NCBI GenBank assembly: GCA_016721875.1
Contig: JADKHG010000003.1
Coordinates: forward strand, 1-64,000
Length of the DNA: 64,000 nt
Source: Sphingomonadales bacterium
GTDB taxonomy: Bacteria > Pseudomonadota > Alphaproteobacteria > Sphingomonadales > Sphingomonadaceae
Direction: 5' to 3'
The translations under genes were made by a program, and so were the position numbers. This document shows positions 57,325 through 64,000 of this stretch, piece after piece (positions within the stretch are counted from its first letter, which is position 1; each line of letters starts with the position of its first letter). Below the pieces are notes generated by a model. The model searched no databases. It was not told the DNA's origin and worked only from the letters and a program-made list of their open reading frames with translations.

Positions 57325-57849
57325 CTATTTGTCGGACCACTCCAAATCGGAAAAGACGAAGTCACCGGTTGAACAAATGATATTCAGCGTAGCTTGGGAA
57401 CCGAGGTTCAGCTCTGGATTCCCGTCCATTTCGCCAATTCTGAACTTGATTATTTTCCCTTCGGTCACACTGATATTGAACGACAGTTTCGCGCCAATTT
57501 TTACTGAGCCGATCAAAAAGGGATCGCTCTCTTTTCCGTTCTCAGTCATTTCCAGAAAAACAAATGCATCCTTGGCTTTCGAATCCAGCGCGATAACTTT
57601 CATCGCCCAGCGATATTTCTGGTCAGCGCTGTCTAAGAAAATCTGCGCAAGTGGCGAATATTTGCCTTTGCGAAATTCATTGGGTTGGATCGCTCCTTTG
57701 ATCGAAAATGAACTGAGACTCACCTGTTGCTCAATGGCCGAAAAACGATCAGCCGGAGTGTCGCATCCATAAGTAATTGGTGCCGCCATCGCCGGTTGAT
57801 TGACAATGCTGATAATTGCCAATCCGGCTAAAACAATATTTCTATACAT
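57325..57849 (-). CDS. Secreted moron-like protein inserted in the head genes
   Basis: A 174-residue protein with a signal peptide ('YRNIVLAGLAIISIVNQPAM' then 'AAP') and a beta-rich mature part: 'TYGCDTPADRFSAIEQQVSL', 'WAMKVIALDSKAKDAFVFLE', 'LIGSVKIGAKLSFNISVTEG', and a final 'SDLEWSDK'. I do not recognise the family. The gene has visibly lower G+C (about 42% in a counted stretch) than the capsid gene. It sits between protease and capsid, where the standard cluster has none, with its own AGGAGA site and terminator, the layout of a phage moron. Confidence 0.8.
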   Translation of the reverse strand: MYRNIVLAGLAIISIVNQPAMAAPITYGCDTPADRFSAIEQQVSLSSFSIKGAIQPNEFRKGKYSPLAQIFLDSADQKYRWAMKVIALDSKAKDAFVFLEMTENGKESDPFLIGSVKIGAKLSFNISVTEGKIIKFRIGEMDGNPELNLGSQATLNIICSTGDFVFSDLEWSDK

Positions 57850-57855
57850 CTGTCG

Positions 57856-57875
57856 TCTCCTGTTTTTTTAGGAGA
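57856..57875 (-). promoter_or_regulatory. Hairpin that could hide the ribosome site of the moron gene
   Basis: On the minus strand TCTCCT and AGGAGA are perfect inverted copies separated by 8 bases. AGGAGA is the Shine-Dalgarno sequence of the downstream gene, 6 bases before its ATG. The 6-bp stem could limit translation. Confidence 0.35.
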
Positions 57876-57897
57876 TTTGAACAAATTGTTTGCCGCG

Positions 57898-58260
57898 TCA
57901 ATCTGCAACAGCCAGCACCCGCGCTAGCGGCTGCATGGGAAGGTTGACGACGCTGACTTCGATCAGGTCGAGATCGGTAAGTTCGCGATATGTTCCTTTG
58001 TTGGCACTGCGAACGCGGTAGCCGAAGGACAGCCCTGCTCCGCTCGCCACGGGCGGCGCGTCGGGGTCAATTTGCGCGATGACACGCAGTCCCCGATCAT
58101 CCTCCTCGACGCGTTCGACAAAGCCGATGCGCCGTGCGCGATCATGCTGCCACAGCAGCGGCAAACCGGCCTTTGCGGCGCGGGCGAATGCCCCTTTGCG
58201 GACAATATCCCCGCCCCGATCGGGATGGTCGAAAATGGCAGCATAGCCAGCGATTCTCAT
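57898..58260 (-). CDS. HK97-family prohead protease (GTA gp4-like)
   Basis: A 120-residue serine protease that cleaves the capsid N-terminus during maturation. Marks are 'RIAGYAAIFDHPDRGGDIVR', the His in 'LPLLWQHDRARRIGFVERV', 'PPVASGAGLSFGYRVRSANK' and the Ser/Glu region 'LTDLDLIEVSVVNLPMQPLA'. The ATG at 58260 overlaps the DUF6127 stop (ATGA). It is shorter than many phage proteases but normal for GTAs. Confidence 0.9.
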   Translation of the reverse strand: MRIAGYAAIFDHPDRGGDIVRKGAFARAAKAGLPLLWQHDRARRIGFVERVEEDDRGLRVIAQIDPDAPPVASGAGLSFGYRVRSANKGTYRELTDLDLIEVSVVNLPMQPLARVLAVAD

Positions 58261-58520
58261 TTGATCACCAGCCCGCCCAGCCCAAGCTTGACCGCCAGCC
58301 CGATCACCAGCACCGCAAGCGCGCCGCGCACCAGCCACTCGACCACGGCCTTGCGCGCCGACCGCTTGGCATCGCGCCAGGCAGACAGCAGCTCGCGCAG
58401 ATCGGCCATGTCTTTCGCCGCGCTTTCGTCGGCAAGACCAAGATGCGCCAGCCCGCGCTGGGCACCATTTTGGGAAGCCTGCTCGAGCAACTCGGCAAGC
58501 CGTTCATTTGTGATTTGCAT
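58257..58520 (-). CDS. DUF6127 family small membrane protein (GTA gp3.5-like position)
   Basis: An 87-residue protein with a helical first half ('LAELLEQASQNGAQRGLAHL', 'DMADLRELLSAWRDAKRSAR') and one C-terminal membrane span ('LVRGALAVLVIGLAVKLGLG'). It is found between the portal and protease genes in sphingomonad GTA clusters; the role is unknown. The immunity-like gene separates it from the portal here. Confidence 0.85.
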   Translation of the reverse strand: MQITNERLAELLEQASQNGAQRGLAHLGLADESAAKDMADLRELLSAWRDAKRSARKAVVEWLVRGALAVLVIGLAVKLGLGGLVIK

Positions 58521-58545
58521 TTTCAGTTGCCCAAATAGAAGCCGT

Positions 58546-58974
58546 TCATTGCCAATCGGTCAAATCATCGACAGAAAGTTCGTGCCAATCAGCAGGCTTG
58601 GGGCAGGAGATGCGTCTATCTCGATAGCGAAGATTGATTGCATGATCACTACGTTCCCACGCTTCTTTTGTCAGATCAAGTTGATAAGGATAACGCATTT
58701 CGACTTCGAACTGGCCGTCGACTATTTCGTAGAGGATTGCGGCGGGCAGCTTGTCACTTGGCCAATCATTCCAGAACGCTTCCAGTATATCTGAAAGCTC
58801 CTTGGAGGGGAGGTGGCAGACAACCTTGTCGCCTTCATCATGATACAAAGCCAACAAATAGATATTGTCTCCCCCTTCCGAGTATAAGAAAGCTCCGTTA
58901 GGGTCCTTGCCTATATTGACTGCCATATGCCTACCAATGGCAACAAAATGATCCTGCATCTTTGCTTGGTCCAT
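58546..58974 (-). CDS. Putative immunity protein for the portal-linked nuclease
   Basis: A 142-residue acidic protein: 'MDQAKMQDHFVAIGRHMAVN', 'GAFLYSEGGDNIYLLALYHD', 'LSDILEAFWNDWPSDKLPAA', 'DGQFEVEMRYPYQLDLTKEA'. The overall pattern (aromatic, acidic, a strand ending 'FEVEMRYPY') weakly recalls the DUF600/YezG (EsaG) immunity family that neutralises EsaD-type nucleases. The ATG at 58974 is one base after the portal stop and its AAAGGA site lies in the portal's last codons, so translation is coupled. G+C is lower (about 45% in a counted stretch) than in the portal. Function is inferred from place and size. Confidence 0.65.
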   Translation of the reverse strand: MDQAKMQDHFVAIGRHMAVNIGKDPNGAFLYSEGGDNIYLLALYHDEGDKVVCHLPSKELSDILEAFWNDWPSDKLPAAILYEIVDGQFEVEMRYPYQLDLTKEAWERSDHAINLRYRDRRISCPKPADWHELSVDDLTDWQ

Positions 58975-58975
58975 A

Positions 58976-59386
58976 TCAATTTCCTTTGGCACGGTTTGGA
59001 AATGGTACCTGAGTTAATTTACCATCGATATAATAGGATACATCGATTTTGTCAGGTCTTTTAGAAGAACCGTTGTAATAAGCCTGAATGTCGACATAGA
59101 CCTTTTTCTCGGCCTTCAAACTGCGCCGCCATTCATGTTCGAGCGTGGCGTAGCCGCTGCGATTGAAATTCGCATCCTGTGCAAAGAGATTAATGGCTTC
59201 TTTCGGCCCGCCAAATTGCCGACCAATGAAGTGTCCGCCATGGTCGCTTTCCAGGCGGTCTGGCTTCCCTTCTTCCGTTTGCGCGGTCGGTTTTCGGGTC
59301 TGTGAATTGTCCAGGCGCAATTCTCCCCGAGCCCGCACAGTGCGGTTCTGCTCATCCAATTCGAAATGATAGCCGTTGGCTTCAAC
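58976..59386 (-). other. Endonuclease-like toxin domain (portal residues 504-639)
   Basis: The domain has the order of the Endonuclea_NS_2 group: an N-terminal strand pair ('GYHFELDEQNRTVRARGEL'), the metal/His motif 'DHGGHFIGRQFGG' (Asp551, His552, His555), an Asn-rich block 'NLFAQDANFNRSGYATLEHE', then 'VYVDIQAYYNGSSKRPDKID' and 'VSYYIDGKLTQVPFPN'. This is the pattern of secreted polymorphic toxins such as EsaD. That it is an active nuclease is inferred from motif retention. Confidence 0.78.
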
Positions 59387-60895
59387 CTTGCGCGTTTTGG
59401 GCTTGGACGCAGTGGTCAATATTGGCCCAAGAGGTTTTGCCGACGGCGGTTTGACAGTTTCTCTTTTGGGCCGCTGTACTTTGGGAACCGGCTTTACTGG
59501 CTTTGGTTTGTCCCACGAACCACTGGCCCCGCCACCACCGAAATTGCCCCCTCCAGCCTGAATTTTGGGTTTCTTCGTGGAGCCACTGCCACCTCTACCA
59601 ACAGAGCCAGCGGCTCGACCATTTTTCGCAGCGGGTCCATCCCAACTTCCGGAAGCACCGCCTCCACCATAATTGCGTCCCTGCCCTTCTTCCGTGAATT
59701 TGCCGTCGCCGGGATCGTGCCAAGGATTGTATTTCAGCTCTAATATACCTGTTTTGTTCTTTTCGTCATGGTTTGAGAGTTTGTCAGCCGTCAGAGGCTC
59801 CAAGCCAATGGCGACACGCTTCTCATCGGGCGTCAGGAAATCCGCAGCGCTCACTTGCGCCCATAACCGCTCCCGATCTTCACTGATTGCGCCCACCTGA
59901 TCGGTATCTACTCTCAGCGACAGGCCCGCAAACCAAAGCTGCATCCCTTGGGAAAGCGCGCGCAAAATCTTGGACGTCAGCGGCAATATGGTCTGGTGCC
60001 ACAGCGCCTTGTTCGCCTCGCGATAGTTGGCATAGGTCGCATCCCCCGGCAGACCGAGCAGCACGGGCGGCACACCAAAGGCGAGGGCAATCTCGCGCGC
60101 GGCAGCGGCCTTCAGTCCGGCAAAGTCCATATCGGCAGGCGACAGGGACAGTGCCTGCCATTTCAACCCGCCTTCGAGCAGCAACGGCCGACCCGCATTG
60201 TTGCTGCCGGAAAATTGCGCGGCCAGCTCTTCCTTCAGCCTGTCAAACTGTTCACCCGACAGCGTCTCTGCACCTTCATGCACCAGAGCACCACTGGGCC
60301 GCGCGGCATTGTCGAGTAGCGCCTTGTTCCATTTGGCCGAGGCGTTGTGGATCGCAATCGCGCCCGATGCGGCACCCAGACAGCCCAGCCCATATTGATC
60401 ATCGAGCGGATGGTGGCTGCGGATATGGATCAGTTCATTGCTGCCCAGCCGCGTCACGGCCTCACCTGCCTTATAGCGGAAGGCAACGGGCCAGCCGCGC
60501 GCGTCGGCCTCAACCGAAACCCGTTCCGGGCGCAGCGCATAAAGCTCGCACAGCGACCCATCGGGCGCGGTCAGCAACTGCACATAGCCATTGCCATGGA
60601 GCAGCAACTGCGCGGCCAATGTTTCCAGCAAGCTTTGCCCGCCCGATGTCGCCGCGACCAGCGCCGCCGCTGAATCGTCGCTCGCGGCAAGCGGCGCCGA
60701 AGCAACACCCTCCGCTACCAGCCGCACTGCGCGCTGCGCAATTGCATTGTTGAGATAACCATCCCGCATTTGCGCCTCATACGCCATCGGCCATTCGCCG
60801 AGCGACCAACTGCCAAAGCGCCGCGCGAGCGGGACATGCGTTTTAGCCGGACGCGCCAATGCACGCCCGGCTGACTTCCAGCCGAAGATTTTCAT
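58976..60895 (-). CDS. Portal protein fused to a C-terminal nuclease domain
   Basis: A 639-residue fusion. Residues 1 to about 370 are an HK97-type portal of the GTA gp3 kind ('YLNNAIAQRAVRLVAEGVAS', 'YVQLLTAPDGSLCELYALRP', 'ELIHIRSHHPLDDQYGLGCL', 'AREIALAFGVPPVLLGLPGD', 'ATYANYREANKALWHQTILP'). R. capsulatus gp3 ends near 396. Residues 389-503 form a Gly/Pro/Lys-rich linker with 'YNPWHDPGDGKFTEEG' and two copies of a 'GGGGASGSWD' repeat. Residues 504-639 resemble DNA/RNA non-specific endonucleases: 'ESDHGGHFIGRQFGGPKEAI', 'NLFAQDANFNRSGYATLEHE'. The frame is unbroken throughout, and codon bias shifts to lower G+C after the linker. Confidence 0.9.
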   Translation of the reverse strand: MKIFGWKSAGRALARPAKTHVPLARRFGSWSLGEWPMAYEAQMRDGYLNNAIAQRAVRLVAEGVASAPLAASDDSAAALVAATSGGQSLLETLAAQLLLHGNGYVQLLTAPDGSLCELYALRPERVSVEADARGWPVAFRYKAGEAVTRLGSNELIHIRSHHPLDDQYGLGCLGAASGAIAIHNASAKWNKALLDNAARPSGALVHEGAETLSGEQFDRLKEELAAQFSGSNNAGRPLLLEGGLKWQALSLSPADMDFAGLKAAAAREIALAFGVPPVLLGLPGDATYANYREANKALWHQTILPLTSKILRALSQGMQLWFAGLSLRVDTDQVGAISEDRERLWAQVSAADFLTPDEKRVAIGLEPLTADKLSNHDEKNKTGILELKYNPWHDPGDGKFTEEGQGRNYGGGGASGSWDGPAAKNGRAAGSVGRGGSGSTKKPKIQAGGGNFGGGGASGSWDKPKPVKPVPKVQRPKRETVKPPSAKPLGPILTTASKPKTRKVEANGYHFELDEQNRTVRARGELRLDNSQTRKPTAQTEEGKPDRLESDHGGHFIGRQFGGPKEAINLFAQDANFNRSGYATLEHEWRRSLKAEKKVYVDIQAYYNGSSKRPDKIDVSYYIDGKLTQVPFPNRAKGN

Positions 60896-60912
60896 TTGTG
60901 ACTCCAGATTTC

Positions 60913-62229
60913 CTAAAGCTGCCGAATCCGCGGCTCTGCCCCGCGCTTTCCCAGCATCAATTCGCTCATCGCCCAGACCAGCGCATCCGCCCGGTCCGGT
61001 GACCGTCCCGGTCCCTCATACCCTCCGCCCGATATCAGGCCGCACAGTTCGTCTTCCAGCTCGGGAAAGCCGCCGATATGGAAGGCCTTGCCCGCCTCGT
61101 AAAGCATCGCAACCGGTTCCGCCCGCGCAACCTTGCCTCTGGACGCCGAAACCTTTTTCACCGGCATTGTCACATCGGCAGCCTGCAGAGTGCTGACCAC
61201 CATGTCGCCGCCATTATTCGCCTCTGCCACCACCCGATCCGCGCCCCAGGTGAGCGCGGCGGCGGAGACGGCGCTGGCCCAGCCTTCGGGACTGCGGCCC
61301 TTCACGCTGTGGTCGGCGAGCACATAAGCTTTGCCGTCGGAGCCTTTTCCCACCACCACGATTCCGCAGGCATCGCCGCCGGTGCTCGCTGGTGGATCGA
61401 CGCCGATGACGATACGGCGCATTTCTGGCGCGCCCTTAATCCTACATCTTTCAATCAAATCGCGGGTCCACAGCGCATCCTCTGCATCTTCCAGAAATTC
61501 GCCGAGCAATTCCTGCCGACCCAGCCGCGCGTGGCCATAGACTTCGTGCATCGCGGCGCGAAAGCTGGTGGGCAGGTTCGACCGGTTGGCCTCCATCGCG
61601 CCGCGGGTAATTTCGACGCCGCCTTCGACCAGCAAGCGCCGAACCAGCAGCACCGACCGGGGCGTGGTGGTGGCGACAATGCGCGGTGTTTCGCCCAGCC
61701 GCATTGTCATCGCCAAATTGTCCCACGCCGCCACGCCATCATGCCATTTGGCGACCTCGTCGGCCCAGGCCAGATGATGTTCGGGGCCGCGCAGCCCCTC
61801 TGGTTCCGACGCGGCAAAGACAGTGGCGATGGCACCGGTAGGCCAGATCAGCCGTTTGAGCGATGGCTCCCATATCGGGCGCTTTTCATCGGGAGCAATC
61901 GCCAGCAAGCCGCTTTCGCCCTCGATCATCACGCTGCGCGCCTCGTGCATTGTCGCTGCGACCAATGCGATGCGCAGCGACCCATCGGCCTCGGCCTGCG
62001 CGCGCACCCATTCGGCGGCCATGCGGGTTTTGCCAAAGCCGCGCCCGGCCATGACAAACCATGTGCGCCAATCGCCTTCGGGCGGGCGCTGATCATCGCG
62101 CGCCCACAGATTCCAGTCATATTCGAGTTGCCATTGATCCTCCGGCTTTACCTTCGCCAGCCATTTGACGCGCTCTTCCGGATCGATCTGCGCGATGCGC
62201 TCTGCTTCACTTCGGGGTTCCGTCGTCAT
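60913..62229 (-). CDS. Terminase large subunit (GTA gp2-like)
   Basis: A 438-residue packaging ATPase/nuclease. Walker A 'FVMAGRGFGKTRMAAEWVRA', Walker B with 'HLAWADEVAKWHDGVAAWDN', motif III 'RIVATTTPRSVLLVRRLL', and nuclease-domain acidic residues in 'RRIVIGVDPPASTGGDACGI' and 'DRVVAEANNGGDMVVSTLQA' with 'SPDRADALVWAMSELML'. GTA terminases package DNA headfully. It overlaps the small terminase gene by 23 bases. Confidence 0.95.
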   Translation of the reverse strand: MTTEPRSEAERIAQIDPEERVKWLAKVKPEDQWQLEYDWNLWARDDQRPPEGDWRTWFVMAGRGFGKTRMAAEWVRAQAEADGSLRIALVAATMHEARSVMIEGESGLLAIAPDEKRPIWEPSLKRLIWPTGAIATVFAASEPEGLRGPEHHLAWADEVAKWHDGVAAWDNLAMTMRLGETPRIVATTTPRSVLLVRRLLVEGGVEITRGAMEANRSNLPTSFRAAMHEVYGHARLGRQELLGEFLEDAEDALWTRDLIERCRIKGAPEMRRIVIGVDPPASTGGDACGIVVVGKGSDGKAYVLADHSVKGRSPEGWASAVSAAALTWGADRVVAEANNGGDMVVSTLQAADVTMPVKKVSASRGKVARAEPVAMLYEAGKAFHIGGFPELEDELCGLISGGGYEGPGRSPDRADALVWAMSELMLGKRGAEPRIRQL

Positions 62230-62671
62230 CGCTCATCCTTTGGCGCATTGCGGCAAAGCGCGCTTCGAGCCGCGCCTGTACTTCCTTTGGATCGCGCGAA
62301 CGCGACGGTGCGGGCGTCGCCCCCACCCCTCGCACAGTTGCGCGGTGGGCGGCAAGCAGCGCCATGCCCATCCGCGCCTTCATCTGTTTCTGTTTGAAGG
62401 TGCTGTCTTTCATATTGCTGGCGGGTGGTGACAAGGCCTCCGCGAGCAAATTCGCCTCCAGCCGGGCATAGCCTTCGGACAATGCCTGCATCCATTGATC
62501 GCAAAACGCCGCGCAGCTCTTGCGCAGGTCATAGACCGGCTTGGTCATGACCCCGGCAACCTTTGCCGATGCAGTTACATTCGATGTTTGCGCGAGATGC
62601 GCTAGGAACAGCTTTTGTGCGGCTGTCCCAAATTTCCTCGGTTTTCCTCCTGCCTTTTTCGAAAACGCCAT
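62207..62671 (-). CDS. Small terminase-like protein (GTA gp1-like)
   Basis: A 154-residue protein with a DNA-binding N-terminal helix-turn-helix region ('KLFLAHLAQTSNVTASAKVA', 'GVMTKPVYDLRKSCAAFCDQ') and a helical middle, as in GTA gp1 small terminases. ATG 62671 has an AAAGGA site 9 bases upstream; the frame extends to 62719 but that part lies in the leader. It is the first gene of the operon. Confidence 0.85.
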   Translation of the reverse strand: MAFSKKAGGKPRKFGTAAQKLFLAHLAQTSNVTASAKVAGVMTKPVYDLRKSCAAFCDQWMQALSEGYARLEANLLAEALSPPASNMKDSTFKQKQMKARMGMALLAAHRATVRGVGATPAPSRSRDPKEVQARLEARFAAMRQRMSDDDGTPK

Positions 62672-62698
62672 GTCCGAATTCCTTTCGCGCAAAACGAA

Positions 62699-62731
62699 GG
62701 GGCCGGATGCGGTAATCACCGCCCCGGCCCC
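62699..62731 (-). terminator. GC-rich leader hairpin (terminator or attenuator) ahead of the virion operon
   Basis: GGGGCCGG and CCGGCCCC (8 bp) continue into GCGGT/ACCGC (5 bp) across a small bulge. On the minus strand it is followed by TTCGTTTT and then the small terminase ribosome site. It may end the upstream GST transcript or attenuate the virion transcript. Confidence 0.7.
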
Positions 62732-62756
62732 GAATCACATTTTCCCAATATCCCAA

Positions 62757-62785
62757 ATAGTGCCAGAATGGCGTTACGATGTCAA
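62757..62785 (-). promoter_or_regulatory. Strong sigma70-like promoter for the virion operon
   Basis: On the minus strand TTGACA (62785-62780) and CACTAT (62762-62757) are separated by exactly 17 bases, in an A/T-rich gap of 151 bases between the GST stop and the small terminase gene. The predicted transcript starts near 62750 and has a leader of about 80 bases that includes the hairpin at 62,699-62,731. Confidence 0.65.
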
Positions 62786-62822
62786 GAGATATTTTCCTAT
62801 ATGGTTATTTTCTTCGCAGACC

Positions 62823-63473
62823 CTAACCGCGGAGCTTTGCCAAAATGGCCTGTTCCTTGGCGATAATCCCCGCAAAACTCGGGCGGGCATGGACACTGTC
62901 GAGCCAGGCGCGGGTGCGCGGCCAGCGGCTCCAATCAACGCCGTCGCAGGCATGGTCGAAATTAACCGCCATGCTCGCAACCGCAATATCGGCAATGCCA
63001 AATGCCCCACCCACCAGAAATCCGCCGGGGTCGGGAGCAACGCTTTCCAGATAGTCGAGCAATTTGGGCAAATCGACCTCCTCACCTTCGGCAGCCAGAT
63101 CGGCATTGCCCGGTTTGCGCTGGAACAACGGCGCGACCACACGGTTGAAGAAGCATTTGAAGACGACGACGCTCATCAGCGTATCGGCAAATTCCTCAAA
63201 CCACACCGTTCGCGCGGCATCCGCCGGATCGGCGGATAGCATCGCGCCATCAGGATGCTTCTTTTCAAGATAGGTCAGGATCGCGGTTGAATCCGACACT
63301 GCAAAATCGCCGTGGGTCATCGCGGGCATTTTGCGCAAAGGGCTGGCGCGCAGGAATTCGGGATCGACGGCGTCGAGCGTGATATTCTCCAACTCATACG
63401 GCAGGCCGCGTTCAGCGCAATAGACCATGATCTTGCGGACAAAGGGAGAGAAGGAGGAGCCGTAGAGTTTCAT
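62823..63473 (-). CDS. Glutathione S-transferase family protein
   Basis: A 216-residue GST. The thioredoxin-like N-terminal domain shows 'MKLYGSSFSPFVRKIMVYCA' with the glutathione-side Ser, 'RKMPAMTHGDFAVSDSTAIL' with the cis-Pro region, and the C-terminal all-helical domain 'GGFLVGGAFGIADIAVASMA'. Start 63473 fits the family; the longer frame to 63557 adds unrelated residues. The substrate is unknown. It is the first non-virion gene upstream of the cluster. Confidence 0.92.
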   Translation of the reverse strand: MKLYGSSFSPFVRKIMVYCAERGLPYELENITLDAVDPEFLRASPLRKMPAMTHGDFAVSDSTAILTYLEKKHPDGAMLSADPADAARTVWFEEFADTLMSVVVFKCFFNRVVAPLFQRKPGNADLAAEGEEVDLPKLLDYLESVAPDPGGFLVGGAFGIADIAVASMAVNFDHACDGVDWSRWPRTRAWLDSVHARPSFAGIIAKEQAILAKLRG

Positions 63474-63616
63474 GCGGACAGACTTTCTGAGGAATTGGGA
63501 TTGTTGCGCAACACAGACTGCCAAATCAGTGGCATATTGCAACCGATAAATGGCCATCCTTGTAAATCGCCGCTGAGCAGCTAAGCCTAGGCCAATCGCT
63601 ATTGGGGTGGGGTAAG

Positions 63617-64000
63617 ATGGACGGCTTGATATTGTTGCTCGCGCTGGTCCTGGGTGTCTGGATGCTCAACCTCAACGGCCGCATCAAGATGCTTGAAAAC
63701 CGGCTTGCCGATGCACTCGATCTGCTGACCTCCGGGAAAAGGCCGGAAACCACCGCACCCGCTGCCGAACCGGACTTGGCCGAAACCCCCGCCGCGGTAA
63801 AGCCAGCGATTGCCTATGCCAGCCGCCGACCGGCGACGCTGCGCAGTGAGGCGAAATCGGCACCACCCCCGATAGCGGTGGACGAAGAGCTTCCCTCAAC
63901 CGTCGACCCGGTGGAATTGCCGCAACGATCGGCAAGTTGGAGTTTCGAGGAACTGGTCGGCGGCAAGCTGCCGATCTGGATCGGTGGCATTGCGCTGGTT
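63617..64000 (+). CDS. DUF2339 membrane protein, N-terminal part (cut by right edge)
   Basis: The first 128 residues of a DUF2339 protein: 'MDGLILLLALVLGVWMLNLN' with one membrane span, a Pro/Ala-rich linker, then 'SWSFEELVGGKLPIWIGGIA', the block that opens the many-span DUF2339 region. GGGGTGGGGTAAG precedes the ATG. The rest lies beyond base 64,000. Function is unknown. Confidence 0.85.
   Translation, partial: MDGLILLLALVLGVWMLNLNGRIKMLENRLADALDLLTSGKRPETTAPAAEPDLAETPAAVKPAIAYASRRPATLRSEAKSAPPPIAVDEELPSTVDPVELPQRSASWSFEELVGGKLPIWIGGIALV

Noticed and set aside
59510..59731. Repeats in the portal linker as a CRISPR or tandem DNA array
   Set aside because: Only two diverged copies, in frame and encoding the same peptide; no spacers or Cas genes.
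61078..62397. Long plus-strand open frame (439 codons) opposite the large terminase
   Set aside because: Pure shadow of the terminase gene, His- and Arg-rich with no recognisable motif.
44764..62671. Whole cluster as an ordinary integrated prophage
   Set aside because: No integrase, repressor, replication or lysis gene, no attachment repeats, and the gene order and short tape measure match gene transfer agents. A degraded prophage cannot be fully excluded.

Overview
The window is a 64 kb piece of a chromosome from an alphaproteobacterium, most likely a sphingomonad (order Sphingomonadales). The signs are the gene content (TldD, UbiK, DUF2093, DUF924, an MlaEFD set with a PqiC-like lipoprotein), the moderately high G+C, and a gene transfer agent (GTA)-type head-tail cluster with family features I associate with sphingomonads (a DUF6127 gene after the portal, DUF2793 at the end). 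No rRNA, tRNA, integrase, transposase or CRISPR array was seen.

Positions 1-44,560 are ordinary core genes: murA (cut by the left edge and broken at its 3' end against an nnr remnant), a membrane protein, phbB, a Mrp / molybdenum hydroxylase / hemH operon, hflKC and a Do protease, an M20 hydrolase, nadB, an ABC ATPase, tldD, a PNPOx-like protein with two thioesterases, ubiK, TspO, an M16 protease, clpB, an xseA-DUF2093-M23 operon, purD leading into an Mla lipid-transport operon, midA-like methyltransferase and lgt, an acyl-CoA synthetase, glnD and an OmpA protein.

Positions 44,764-62,671 hold a complete GTA-like or phage-like virion cluster on the minus strand, read right to left: small and large terminase, portal, DUF6127, prohead protease, capsid, head-tail connectors, tail tube, chaperones, short tape measure, DUF2460 protein, DUF2163 hub, NlpC/P60 peptidase, gp15-like baseplate protein and DUF2793. 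A strong sigma70-like promoter and a GC-rich leader hairpin lie ahead of it. Several insertions break the normal gene order and are the main point of interest. The portal carries a C-terminal DNA/RNA non-specific endonuclease-like domain, followed by a likely immunity gene. A low-GC secreted 'moron' with its own terminator sits between protease and capsid. A four-gene fibre island, two genes of which start like the Mtd N-terminal domain, follows the capsid. A short plus-strand gene and a repetitive palindrome separate the head and tail halves. After the cluster come a GST and the start of a DUF2339 membrane protein, cut by the right edge.

About twenty single- or double-base frameshifts were found. 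They hit housekeeping and virion genes alike and most fall in homopolymer runs, usually as the loss of one base. I read most as sequencing or assembly errors rather than gene decay and annotate those genes at full extent, giving the break position.
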